From the NCBI GenBank assembly GCA_025454695.1, contig JALONX010000001.1, positions 1 through 49,436 of the forward strand: a DNA stretch of 49,436 nt. The letters run 5' to 3'. This document shows positions 23,995 through 32,413 of this stretch, one piece after another; the stretch's first letter is position 1, and the number at the start of each line of letters is the position of its first letter. Origin of the DNA: Chloroflexaceae bacterium. GTDB taxonomy: Bacteria; Chloroflexota; Chloroflexia; Chloroflexales; Chloroflexaceae. The translations under genes and the position numbers were made by a program. The notes beneath the pieces are model-generated. The model was given only the letters and a program-made list of their open reading frames with translations. It did no database searches and was not told the origin of the DNA.

Positions 23995-26079
23995 TCACGC
24001 TTCACGCCCCGCCTCGTCCAGCATCGCCTGCAAGCTCTGGCGCGACTCTTCGGTGTCGGTGTGGGTGGGGCCAAGCACCTGTTCACGAATGGCCAGCGCC
24101 CGCTGCATCAATGAAATGGCGCTTTGCAAATCGCCCTGGTAGGCATCAATCACCGCCAGATTGTTGAGACTCAGGGCCGTTTCCGCATGGTCAACCCCCA
24201 GGGTCTGCTGGCGCATGCGCAACGCCCGTTCACAATAGGGGCGGGCAGCAGTGTAATCGCCTATTTCACACAACAATTCACCCAGGCTGTTGAGCACACC
24301 CGCCGTGGCCACATGGGTTGGGCCATACACCTGTTCGTGCAATTGCAGCGAGCGGGTGTAGAGCAGCTGGGCCGAGCTGTAGTTGGCTGCGTCATACATC
24401 AGCCCGGCCAGGCTATTGAGACTCACCAGCGTGTCGGGGTGGGCTGAACCGTGGATGACCTCGCGAATTTGCAGCGCACGTTCATAAAGCGGGCGAGCTT
24501 TATCATATTCACCCCTGGCATAGAACACATCACCCAATTGGGCGAAACTTAGCGCTGTATTGGCGTGGTAGGGGCCAAGCACCTGTTCACGGGTTTGTAA
24601 TGCCCGCTGGTAGAAGGGCAGCGCTCCGGTCTGGTCGCCTACGAGCCGTAGATATGTGCCGAAGATGCTGCACAAATCGCCTGCCCGCTCGTCGTTGCGG
24701 GTGCAGGCGGCCTCCGTCACATGGCGCACATGGTTGTGGAGCGGGCGCACCCCGGCGAGCAGGCCCTTCTCCAACATTGGTGCAACCACATCAAGTAGCG
24801 CTTGCTCAATCACGGCCTGCCCCTGCGAGTCGCGCATCGTGCGCTGCACAAAGACCGCCACCAGCTGGTGAATGCTCAGCTTGCCATCGCTCGCCAGATC
24901 GAGAAAGCCAAGATTCAACAGCCGCTGCATAGGATCGTCGGGACGTGAGCTTTTTATCTCTTCACCAGGGCGACTCTTAAGCACACCGCGCACAAAGCCC
25001 CAGTTCTCGCGGGCTGGCTCCGGCTTTGTCTCGATTTTTGCCTCCACGCGGGGCGGCGCAGAACCGCTGCGCGGGTCAACGGGGGCTAATAGCAGCAGTT
25101 CACGGGGTGTTGGTTCGCCTGGGGCAAGAAACGAGGCCCGCTGCAACACCCCACGGGCGATGGTATCGTTGGTGTCAGCCGGGTTCAAGTGGCCAAAGCT
25201 CAGTGCAAAGGCCCGCCCGGCGTGCAGCTCGTGGTAGCTCAGGGCCAGGGCCGCTCCACCGGCCTGCAACACGGGATGATCAAGCAAGGAGCGGTTGCGC
25301 AGGGCTTGCAGGTAGGCGGCTGGGGTTGCCCCAGGCACATGTTTGAGGTAGCGCCCGGCCAGGTTCAGGGCCACCGGCAGGTCATCCAGCTCAGCTGCAA
25401 TGGGGGCAACCTCTTCATCGGCCAGGTCGGGGCGAAAGTTTCGCAGCAGCTGCGTGCTGGCCTCGCGAGGGAACACACCCAATGGCAAGGCCGACACATG
25501 CAGCGCAGCATCCCAGCGCAATTTGCGGCTGGTAACAAGCACCAGGCAGCCGCCGCTGGTTGGTCGCCAGCGGGCCAGGGTCGCATCGTCCTCACAGTTA
25601 TCAAACACCAGCAGCCGAGGTGCAGGCGAGTGCCAGGCCTGCTGCACCAGGCGCACCTGCTCGGCTAGCGGCAAATCACTATAGTTCAGCTGCTGCACCA
25701 GCCCGCCAACCCCACAGGCTGCCACCTCTCCCGGCAGGTTCTGGGGGTCGCTGGCATTGAGCCAGAAGACGCCGCCAGTGAAGAACTGGCCATAGCGATG
25801 GACAAATTCCACTGCCAGGCTGGTTTTGCCAATGCCACCGAGGCGGGCCGCTGCCGCAACCTGACCAATCACGGGTGTGAGGCCCTGCTTAAGTAAGCGG
25901 GCCAGCGTGCGCATTTCAGCCTCGCGGCCAACAAAATGCGGGTTTCGAGCAAACGGCATACGGGCTGGGATTGGCAGGGGGGCCACCGGGGGCAGCGGTT
26001 CGAACTCGCCCACTGGCATGGCATCAAGCCGTCCCAGGGCTTCCACCAGGTTCAATGAATTAAAAGATCCATCCATCAT
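23995..26079 (-). CDS. STAND-type NTPase (NB-ARC-like) with C-terminal TPR repeats
   Basis: This 694-residue protein has a 48-residue Pro-rich N-terminus, then an NB-ARC-type ATPase. The ATPase has HFVGREAEM (48-56), P-loop RLGGIGKTS (79-87), Walker B LLVFDNCED (156-164), sensor TSR (183-185) and the helical-domain motif LDDLPVALNLAG (231-242). Residues 480-690 hold about five kinesin-light-chain TPR repeats (patterns such as YDKARPLYERALQIREVIHG). STAND proteins are signalling switches that oligomerise on ligand binding. No effector domain is visible at either end, and no partner gene adjoins it, so it may be regulatory or a solitary immune-type sensor. The start at 26079 (MMDGS) is the first in frame, and the gene converges on the riboswitch operon through the repeat array. 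Confidence 0.82.
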   Translation of the reverse strand: MMDGSFNSLNLVEALGRLDAMPVGEFEPLPPVAPLPIPARMPFARNPHFVGREAEMRTLARLLKQGLTPVIGQVAAAARLGGIGKTSLAVEFVHRYGQFFTGGVFWLNASDPQNLPGEVAACGVGGLVQQLNYSDLPLAEQVRLVQQAWHSPAPRLLVFDNCEDDATLARWRPTSGGCLVLVTSRKLRWDAALHVSALPLGVFPREASTQLLRNFRPDLADEEVAPIAAELDDLPVALNLAGRYLKHVPGATPAAYLQALRNRSLLDHPVLQAGGAALALSYHELHAGRAFALSFGHLNPADTNDTIARGVLQRASFLAPGEPTPRELLLLAPVDPRSGSAPPRVEAKIETKPEPARENWGFVRGVLKSRPGEEIKSSRPDDPMQRLLNLGFLDLASDGKLSIHQLVAVFVQRTMRDSQGQAVIEQALLDVVAPMLEKGLLAGVRPLHNHVRHVTEAACTRNDERAGDLCSIFGTYLRLVGDQTGALPFYQRALQTREQVLGPYHANTALSFAQLGDVFYARGEYDKARPLYERALQIREVIHGSAHPDTLVSLNSLAGLMYDAANYSSAQLLYTRSLQLHEQVYGPTHVATAGVLNSLGELLCEIGDYTAARPYCERALRMRQQTLGVDHAETALSLNNLAVIDAYQGDLQSAISLMQRALAIREQVLGPTHTDTEESRQSLQAMLDEAGREA

Positions 26080-26439
26080 TGCATGTGCCTGCCTTTACCT
26101 GCAGCGACGTGGCATCTACAGATAGATAAGCTTCAGGCGCGATCATACCAGAAACTATAGAGAATTGCGAGTAAAACATTGGTTAAGCTTCATACAATGA
26201 TAAACAGTTTCACACAGATAAGAAGTTACGAAAGAAATGGATTTATTTTTATGTATGCAGCGTTTGAGTAATAACGTGGTGATTCCTGCTTTTCCCTTTT
26301 ATATATGACAATTTATTTATAAATGTTGGATAAATTGTAAAGATAGCGTACATATGGATGTATTATAGTAACGAGGCTGATGTAGTAAGGCTGATAGTAG
26401 GTACTGTTTTCAGCCCCAAGCCTGGAGTTAGGATATATC
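26080..26439. other. AT-rich divergent intergenic region before the EPS operon
   Basis: These 360 bases separate the divergent STAND and Wzz-like genes and are much more AT-rich than their surroundings. They contain TATTATAGT (around 26358) and other -10-like words but no convincing -35/-10 pair that I can defend. I see no coding frame. The promoter of the plus-strand EPS operon should lie here. Confidence 0.45.
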
Positions 26440-27498
26440 ATGTTGCGTCTTATTGCACTGCGCTTACTTGAGAGCTTCTTTCATCATCGTTGGCGCTATC
26501 TTCTGCCGCTTGTACTCATGGTAGCAGCATCGGGGGTGTTTCTTCTGGTTGCACCGCCGCAGTTTGAAGCTCGTGGTGCCGTGTATGTGCAGCGCGAAAC
26601 CTTGCTTGGAACCCTTTCTGCCGTGCGCGATGGTGGCTCCTACCAATGGTCCAGCCCTTCGCAGATGACGACAACAGAAGTAAATGCGCTGTTGCGCACT
26701 GACACCTTTGCACGGAGCATTATTGCTAACACGAAATGGGCCGATCGCCTCCAGCAGGGGCCACGCGAGATTGACCAGGTCTTGATTGATTTCCGCCGTG
26801 CCGTTCGCGTGCAAGCCGAAGGCAATAACACTGTCTTCTTTATTGGGTCTGATGATAACCCGGAACTGGCCCAGCAACTGGCTGGCCAGACCATGCGGGC
26901 CTATGTAGACTGGCGTGCCACCTCTGATCGCAAAGACAGTGAAGTAGCTCAAGCCTTCTTTGCCGACTTGATGAAACGTTACAATGCGGAATTGGAAGAA
27001 AAGCGCCAGGAACTGCGCGATTATTTGATAGCTAATCCCGACCCGGTTCGTGGTGACCGGCCCTCAGAGCAGAAGGTTGAAATCAATCGCCTGGAAGCGG
27101 CGGTGGACGAAGCCACGAAACGGGTGAACGAAACCCGCGAGAAGGAAGAAAACGCACGTCTCTCGCTTTCAAAAGCCACCAGTGATGCCTTGCAGAACTA
27201 CCGCGTCATTGACGAACCAGTGCTGCCCAACCAGCCGCCATCCTTGCTCCGCCGTGTTGCCTTCACCGTCGGTGGGTTTTTGGCCGGTGGTGTTCTGCTC
27301 AGCTTGCTCTGGATGCTGTTTAACATCTTTGTCGAACGCCGTCTGGTCTTTCCAATTGATGCTCACTATGGCATTAACGCACCGGTATTAGCGCTGATAC
27401 CCTACCGCCCCATCACCATTCCTTCCACAAACCCGGAACTGGCTGGCGGACGTGTGTCTAATCGGTTGATAGACGAAAAAGTCGTATCTGGCGCCTAA
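26440..27498 (+). CDS. Wzz-like polysaccharide co-polymerase (chain-length protein), copy 1
   Basis: The 352-residue protein has a helix at residues 18-38 (LLPLVLMVAASGVFLLVAPP), a large extracytoplasmic part with a coiled coil (about 170-250; MKRYNAELEEKRQELRDYLI), and a second helix (about 285-308), followed by a short cytoplasmic tail. This is the Wzz/PCP topology that sets polymer length in Wzx/Wzy pathways. It has no tyrosine-kinase domain. Its N-terminus (RLLESFFHHRW, then VYVQRETLLGTLSAVRD) clearly resembles the protein at 43752 (RLLESYFRHRW, VRKETLLDTLNQVR), so the two are paralogues. It is the first gene of the plus-strand EPS operon. Confidence 0.8.
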   Translation: MLRLIALRLLESFFHHRWRYLLPLVLMVAASGVFLLVAPPQFEARGAVYVQRETLLGTLSAVRDGGSYQWSSPSQMTTTEVNALLRTDTFARSIIANTKWADRLQQGPREIDQVLIDFRRAVRVQAEGNNTVFFIGSDDNPELAQQLAGQTMRAYVDWRATSDRKDSEVAQAFFADLMKRYNAELEEKRQELRDYLIANPDPVRGDRPSEQKVEINRLEAAVDEATKRVNETREKEENARLSLSKATSDALQNYRVIDEPVLPNQPPSLLRRVAFTVGGFLAGGVLLSLLWMLFNIFVERRLVFPIDAHYGINAPVLALIPYRPITIPSTNPELAGGRVSNRLIDEKVVSGA

Positions 27499-27845
27499 CT
27501 CCCGCAACCTTACCTCCCAGGCCAGAGCAGCAGTACTTACAAAATTGGTACTGCTGCTCCCAATACCATAAGTTAGTACACACGCCATTCACGCCAGCTG
27601 CCTGGAAGAACGAACCATCCCGTCCCATCCACGTCGAAAGTTCACACTGGGCCGTGTATGAAGAATACTTCATTCATACACATAGCCGGACACACCCCGT
27701 CGTGTGACTATTTCAGTCTGGCAGAGTCATTTCTTTATGCTCTGGTTTGCGATCTGATGGAAACTGACTATTAGTTACCGTAGGTGTTGTGCGTCTCCGC
27801 TCATAGTTGATATAGGATAGTCCTGGTACTGTCCTGAGAAACCTT
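27499..27845. other. Gene-free gap with a 12-bp hairpin
   Basis: No coding frame is plausible in these 347 bases. A perfect 12-bp hairpin, GAGCAGCAGTAC (27525-27536) with GTACTGCTGCTC (27548-27559), follows the Wzz-like stop by 27 bases. It has no T-tract, so it may be a weak terminator or a processing site. A further promoter for the glycosyltransferase genes is possible but not evident. Confidence 0.5.
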
Positions 27846-28961
27846 ATGAATCTGGTTCTTTCTCAGACACACATACAACAGCAAACACACATCGCACGAA
27901 GCTTGATTGTCAGTGGCGTCAATGTTACCAGGCTTCCTGACACCAATCATAATCCTATCCCTGACATTCAACCACTTCGTACATCGCTCCAGGCCGACGT
28001 GATTGATAGCGAGAATTTCGCTGAGCGGCACCCGCTAGTGTGGGTAGCACGGCGCTGGTTGGGGCCAAAGTGGGCCATTGCTGCTTCGGTGTTGCAACGC
28101 GCCAAACACTACGATGTCATTCTTGCCACGGGCGAAGATGTGGGCATTCCTTTAACCATGCTGATGGCCGCCAGCCGGGTGCGGGTGCCACTCATTATTA
28201 TCTGCCACAACATGATCGCTAAGCGGCCATCAGTGGCGCTAGGCAAACTCCAGCTGCACAAAGCGGGGCATATCTTTCTGTGCATGTCGCCCGCTCAAGT
28301 AGAACTCCTCCATCAGCGCTATGGCATTAGCAAAAGCCAGCTCCACTTTATTCACTGGCATGTCGATCATCGGTTTTTCCACCCCATGCCCAACGTGCCC
28401 GTAAAAAACCAGATTTGCAGTGCTGGCATGGCCTCCCGCGACTACGCCACCCTGATTGAAGCGACACGCGGGCTGCCGGTTGAGGTCAAAATCGCCGCCG
28501 ATAGTGCCTGGTATCAGCAATCGTTGAACTTTTCGCCCGAGCGTTTGCATCCACAGGTTGAAGTGCAAAGTGCTGGCGACTATGTGGGCCTACGCCAACT
28601 CTACGCTGAGTCGCAGTTTGTGGTGCTGCCGCTTGAGTCCGTACCATTTGCCGCTGGCTACTCGGTGAAACTCGAAGCCATGGCCATGGGCAAAGCCCTT
28701 ATCACCACCCGCATGGAACAACCGCTTGGTGCTATTCGCGATGGGTGGAACGGTTTTGTGGTTGAACCTGGCAATGTGGAAGAGATGCGCCAGTGTATCC
28801 AATACCTGCTGAACCACCCGGAAGAAGCCCGCATTATGGGGGCCAATGCCCGCAAAACCATTGAAAATATGTATACGCTCGACCATTTTCAAAACCGTGT
28901 ACTACATATTATTCAACACGTGATGCAACGCCGCAGCACCGAGGGAAACACGACGAGATGA
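27846..28961 (+). CDS. Glycosyltransferase, GT-B fold (GT4-like), EPS cluster
   Basis: The 371-residue protein has a weakly conserved N-terminal domain (ILATGEDVGIPLTMLMAASR, IIICHNMIAKRPS) and a recognisable GT4-type C-terminal half. There VVLPLESVPFAAGYSVKLEA and MAMGKALITT stand in for the usual E-x7-E nucleotide-sugar block, with GFVVEPGNVEEM downstream. It is cytoplasmic, with no signal or membrane helix, and should add one sugar to the lipid-linked EPS repeat unit. It is clearly paralogous to the partial gene at 48533 (shared QICSAG, RDYA, FIEATRGL, VKI.A.SAW and RQLYAES). Its stop overlaps the next gene as ATGA. The sugar specificity is unknown. Confidence 0.8.
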   Translation: MNLVLSQTHIQQQTHIARSLIVSGVNVTRLPDTNHNPIPDIQPLRTSLQADVIDSENFAERHPLVWVARRWLGPKWAIAASVLQRAKHYDVILATGEDVGIPLTMLMAASRVRVPLIIICHNMIAKRPSVALGKLQLHKAGHIFLCMSPAQVELLHQRYGISKSQLHFIHWHVDHRFFHPMPNVPVKNQICSAGMASRDYATLIEATRGLPVEVKIAADSAWYQQSLNFSPERLHPQVEVQSAGDYVGLRQLYAESQFVVLPLESVPFAAGYSVKLEAMAMGKALITTRMEQPLGAIRDGWNGFVVEPGNVEEMRQCIQYLLNHPEEARIMGANARKTIENMYTLDHFQNRVLHIIQHVMQRRSTEGNTTR

Positions 28962-30193
28962 AAACACTGATTATTGCGCCATTCAGCCCGTACCCCCTGG
29001 TGTTTGGCGGGGCCATTCGGCTCTATCATCTCATCAAAATGTTTGCGGCCACCTCGGAGGTCACCCTGGTTGCCTACCGCATCTGGAATGTGGACGATGC
29101 GAGTGTGCGCCATTTGGAAAGCATCTGCAAAAAGGTAGTGATGGTGGACGAAGCTCCGCTAGAAACCCGCCCCAAATGGCAACTACAACTCCGTGGCATG
29201 GTGGGGCCAAAAACGTTTCAATATCACTCCTTCTATTCACGGGAATTCCAGCAAGCCCTCGATCGGGTGACCGCCCAGGAGCGCTTTGACACGATTGTGG
29301 TTGAACAATCGCAAATGGCCTATTTTCAGCACCGCCAGCCAGGGGCACTGCACATTCTCGACCTACAAAACATTGAATACGAACTGCTGGAACGGCGGGT
29401 ACAGGTGCAGCGCAACCCGCTCAAACGGGCGGCCCTTGCCCTTGAAGCGATAAAATTTAAGCGAGCGGAACTGGCCCTGTGCCGCCAATTCGACATGGTC
29501 TTTACCCCTTCGGATCGAGAGCGCGATCACTTGCGGCGGCTACTGGCACCCATACCGGTGGAAACGCTGGCCAACAGCATTGACCCTGACTTCTTTGCGT
29601 TGCGCCCGCTTCAGCCCCTGGCCAACCAGATTACCTTTATCGGCACGACCCATGTAGATGCTAACCGTGATGGGTTGTGCTACTTCATGGACGAAATGTT
29701 CCCGTTGATCGAAGCCAAAGTGCCTGACGTGCATTTCAGCATAGTGGGCGGCAAGCCCCCCGCCGATGTACGAGCTTTTGGCCAGCGCCCGAATGTTACC
29801 GTCACAGGCTTTGTGGATGATGTGCGCCCCTATATGGCGGCAGCTAAAGCCCTGGTGGTGCCCTTGCGCAGCGGTGGTGGCACCCGCCTGAAGATTATGG
29901 AAGGATTGAGCTTCGGTGTGCCCACCGTGTCCACCTCAGTCGGGGCTGAAGGTATCAGTGTAGTGGATGGCGAACACATTCTGTTGGGTGACACGCCTGA
30001 AGCATTTGCCGCACATATTGTCCGTGTGCTGAACGACGAAGCGCTGCAACAGCGCCTGCGGATACAGGGGCGGCAGCTGGTAGAAGAGACTTATTCCTGG
30101 CAGGCAGTTGGGCGCACCCTCCAACGCTATCTTCAGGCAGCACCGGGCCGCCCTAGTGCTGGTTGGCAACCATCGCAGCTACGGAGTCAATAG
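28958..30193 (+). CDS. Glycosyltransferase, GT4-like, EPS cluster
   Basis: This 411-residue GT-B enzyme begins MKTLIIAPFSPYPLVFGGAI, a typical glycosyltransferase family 4 start. Its C-terminal domain has ITFIGTTHVDANRDGLCYF, FSIVGGKPPADVRAF and VTGFVDDVRPYMAAAKALVV, then PLRSGGGTRLKIMEGLSFGV with the E-x7-E-like segment that binds the nucleotide sugar. There is no membrane helix. Its ATG overlaps the stop of the previous gene by four bases, so the two are translationally coupled. The donor and acceptor sugars cannot be deduced. Confidence 0.85.
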   Translation: MKTLIIAPFSPYPLVFGGAIRLYHLIKMFAATSEVTLVAYRIWNVDDASVRHLESICKKVVMVDEAPLETRPKWQLQLRGMVGPKTFQYHSFYSREFQQALDRVTAQERFDTIVVEQSQMAYFQHRQPGALHILDLQNIEYELLERRVQVQRNPLKRAALALEAIKFKRAELALCRQFDMVFTPSDRERDHLRRLLAPIPVETLANSIDPDFFALRPLQPLANQITFIGTTHVDANRDGLCYFMDEMFPLIEAKVPDVHFSIVGGKPPADVRAFGQRPNVTVTGFVDDVRPYMAAAKALVVPLRSGGGTRLKIMEGLSFGVPTVSTSVGAEGISVVDGEHILLGDTPEAFAAHIVRVLNDEALQQRLRIQGRQLVEETYSWQAVGRTLQRYLQAAPGRPSAGWQPSQLRSQ

Positions 30194-30224
30194 TGTCATA
30201 CATCTTCACGAAACGGAACAGGCT

Positions 30225-31424
30225 ATGGCATTGATCATCTCGATTCTCACCTATGCGTTGCTGGCGGTAGAAATTGGCCTGGCGCTGCTGGTTGGTTACT
30301 TACTTCTACTCACCATAGCGGCGCTCTTTGCTCGGCGTACCACTGCCACCCACCAGAGCGGCGCAACCCATCGCTTTGCGATCCTGATTCCGGCCCATAA
30401 CGAAGAGCGCCTGTTGCCGATTCTGCTGGAAAACTTGCACCAGCTAGATTATCCCCGTTCACTTTACAGCATCCATGTCGTTGCCGACAACTGCACCGAC
30501 AATACGGCAGCGGCGGGGCGGGCAGCTGGCGCAACCATGCATGAACGGCACGACACCAGCCAGATTGGCAAAGGCTATGCTCTGGAATGGTTATTGCAGC
30601 AGATCTGGCAGCGCAACGTGCAACACGACGCGGTGGTTATCCTTGACGCCGACTCAGTCGTTTCCCCCAACTTTCTGCGGGTAATGGACGCCCGCATGGC
30701 CCGTGGCGAACGCGCCATTCAGGCCTACTATGCCGTGCGTGATGCTGAGCAAAGCTGGAGCGTGAGCCTGCGTTCGATTGCACTGATTGTGCTGCACTAC
30801 CTGCGCCCACAGGGCCGCATGGTGCTGGGCGGTTCTGCTGGCCTCAAGGGCAATGGCATGGTCTTCGCCGCCGATATTATGCGCAACTACCGCTGGTCTG
30901 GGTCGCTCACGGAAGACCTAGAATACCACATGGCCCTGATTCTGAATGGCGAACGGGTGATGTTTGCGCCGGATGCGATTGTATGGGCTGAAATGCCCAA
31001 CTCGCTCGCCGCCTCAAACTCGCAGAATGCCCGCTGGGAACAGGGGCGAGTGGAGATGGTGCGCAACTATGTGCCTCGCCTGCTCTGGAAGTCGGTGCAG
31101 CGGGCCAAGTTTGTGCTGTTTGATGCAGCGATGGAACAGATTATTCCACCCTTCTCGATCGTCACCATTGCCAGCGTTGTGTGTTTGCTGGCCGCCCTGG
31201 TGCTGCAAGCACCGCTGGCTGTCTGGCTGGGGGTGGCGCTGGTGGTGGGCCAGGTTATCTATGTAATCACCGGGTTGGTGCTGGCCCGCGCACCGGGCAA
31301 GGTTTATCAAGCCCTGCTGTATGCGCCTATTTTTGTCATCTGGAAAGTGCTGCTGTATGGGCGTGTCCTGGCAGGTGGTAGCCCCAAAGGCTGGGTGCGC
31401 ACTGCCCGCAACGATGTACGATAA
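30225..31424 (+). CDS. Membrane glycosyltransferase family 2 (processive-type) protein
   Basis: The 399-residue protein has an N-terminal helix (ILTYALLAVEIGLALLVGYL) and a GT-A domain with ILIPAHNEE, VVADNCTDNT, VVILDADSVV (the metal-binding DxD-like pair) and SLTEDLEYHMALIL. A QNARWEQGR block corresponds to the QxxRW motif of cellulose- and hyaluronan-synthase-like enzymes, and C-terminal helices follow (around residues 315-385). This architecture can extend a polymer or glycosylate lipid intermediates at the membrane. I place the start at ATG 30225 (MALIISILTY), 31 bases after the preceding stop. An upstream in-frame ATG at 30108 overlaps that gene and lacks support. Confidence 0.83.
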   Translation: MALIISILTYALLAVEIGLALLVGYLLLLTIAALFARRTTATHQSGATHRFAILIPAHNEERLLPILLENLHQLDYPRSLYSIHVVADNCTDNTAAAGRAAGATMHERHDTSQIGKGYALEWLLQQIWQRNVQHDAVVILDADSVVSPNFLRVMDARMARGERAIQAYYAVRDAEQSWSVSLRSIALIVLHYLRPQGRMVLGGSAGLKGNGMVFAADIMRNYRWSGSLTEDLEYHMALILNGERVMFAPDAIVWAEMPNSLAASNSQNARWEQGRVEMVRNYVPRLLWKSVQRAKFVLFDAAMEQIIPPFSIVTIASVVCLLAALVLQAPLAVWLGVALVVGQVIYVITGLVLARAPGKVYQALLYAPIFVIWKVLLYGRVLAGGSPKGWVRTARNDVR

Positions 31425-31628
31425 AACGTTCATAACCTAACAAGGGTGCGGAGTTGCTCATACATCCACCAAGATGAATATTTAACTATATTCAAAAACA
31501 GCAAATTGCGGCAAGGTTTAACGAATCTTCATTTTTAACCAGTTTCCTGTCAGAAATTTGTTGCTTTACCTTGCTACAATATTTAGCGGATTGTTAGGAG
31601 ATTTGTGTGGAAGATGGAGATTTAGACG

Positions 31629-32369
31629 ATGCGCTCGATGCTTCTTGAAACGCATACTGATCCAAAAGCATCTCAGATGCTCGAAATCTTCGCCCAGCGT
31701 CGCTTCTATAGTGCTCGCATGCAGCAGCGAGTGCGCCTCACGCTGCTCTGGTGGGTCGTGCGCACAAAAATCAGCCAGAGCCTTAAACGCACGCTGGATA
31801 TAGGTATTTCCGTTATTGCACTGCTGTTTGCTGCCCCCATTATGCTGCTGACGGCACTTGCCATTAAACTCGACTCGCCTGGCCCGGTGTTCTTTCGACA
31901 AACACGGGTAGGTAAGTGGGGTGAAACATTTGATTGCTACAAATTCCGTTCCATGCACATTGACGCGGAAGAACGTTTGAAAGAGTTGATCGCCAGGAAC
32001 GAAGCCGATGGCCCGGTATTTAAGATAAAAAATGATCCGCGTATTACGCGGGTGGGCCGCATTATTCGCAAACTGAGTATTGATGAACTACCACAAATCT
32101 TCAATGTCCTTAAAGGCGAGATGAGTTGGGTTGGCCCTCGTCCAGCTATTCCGCGCGAAGTGGCCCAGTACACCTACGAACAGGTGCAACGGCTCCAGGT
32201 TATTCCTGGTATTACCGGATTGCAGCAGGTGTCGGGTCGCAGCAATGTGGATTTTAAGCGCTGGATCGAGCTTGATCTCCAGTACATCGCTGAGCAGAGC
32301 CTCTGGAAAGATATCCAGATTCTGCTCAAAACCATCCCGGCAGTTCTTTTCAGTCGCGGTGCCTACTAG
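31629..32369 (+). CDS. Polyprenyl-phosphate sugar-1-phosphate transferase (bacterial sugar transferase, WcaJ/ExoY type)
   Basis: The 246-residue monotopic phosphoglycosyl transferase has a re-entrant hydrophobic helix (about residues 55-80) and then the full catalytic set: KFRSM, DPRITRVGRIIRKLSIDELPQ (broken here into DPRITRVGRIIRKLS and IDELPQ) with the DE dyad, and GEMSWVGPRPAIP. It starts EPS repeat-unit assembly by moving a sugar phosphate from a nucleotide sugar to undecaprenyl phosphate. It keeps every residue that the chimeric protein at 34009 has lost, so it is the likely active initiator of the locus. ATG 31629 has GGAG upstream. A -10-like TACAAT lies near 31574 in the 204-base gap before it. 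Confidence 0.9.
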   Translation: MRSMLLETHTDPKASQMLEIFAQRRFYSARMQQRVRLTLLWWVVRTKISQSLKRTLDIGISVIALLFAAPIMLLTALAIKLDSPGPVFFRQTRVGKWGETFDCYKFRSMHIDAEERLKELIARNEADGPVFKIKNDPRITRVGRIIRKLSIDELPQIFNVLKGEMSWVGPRPAIPREVAQYTYEQVQRLQVIPGITGLQQVSGRSNVDFKRWIELDLQYIAEQSLWKDIQILLKTIPAVLFSRGAY

Positions 32370-32413
32370 CACTTCTTGCTCTCGCCAAACCCTGTGTAGA
32401 AAGCGACATTGTT

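Noticed and set aside
23995-26079. An antiphage defence island around the STAND NTPase
   Set aside because: No restriction, nuclease, toxin or other defence gene lies within the window. A single STAND protein is not enough to call an island.
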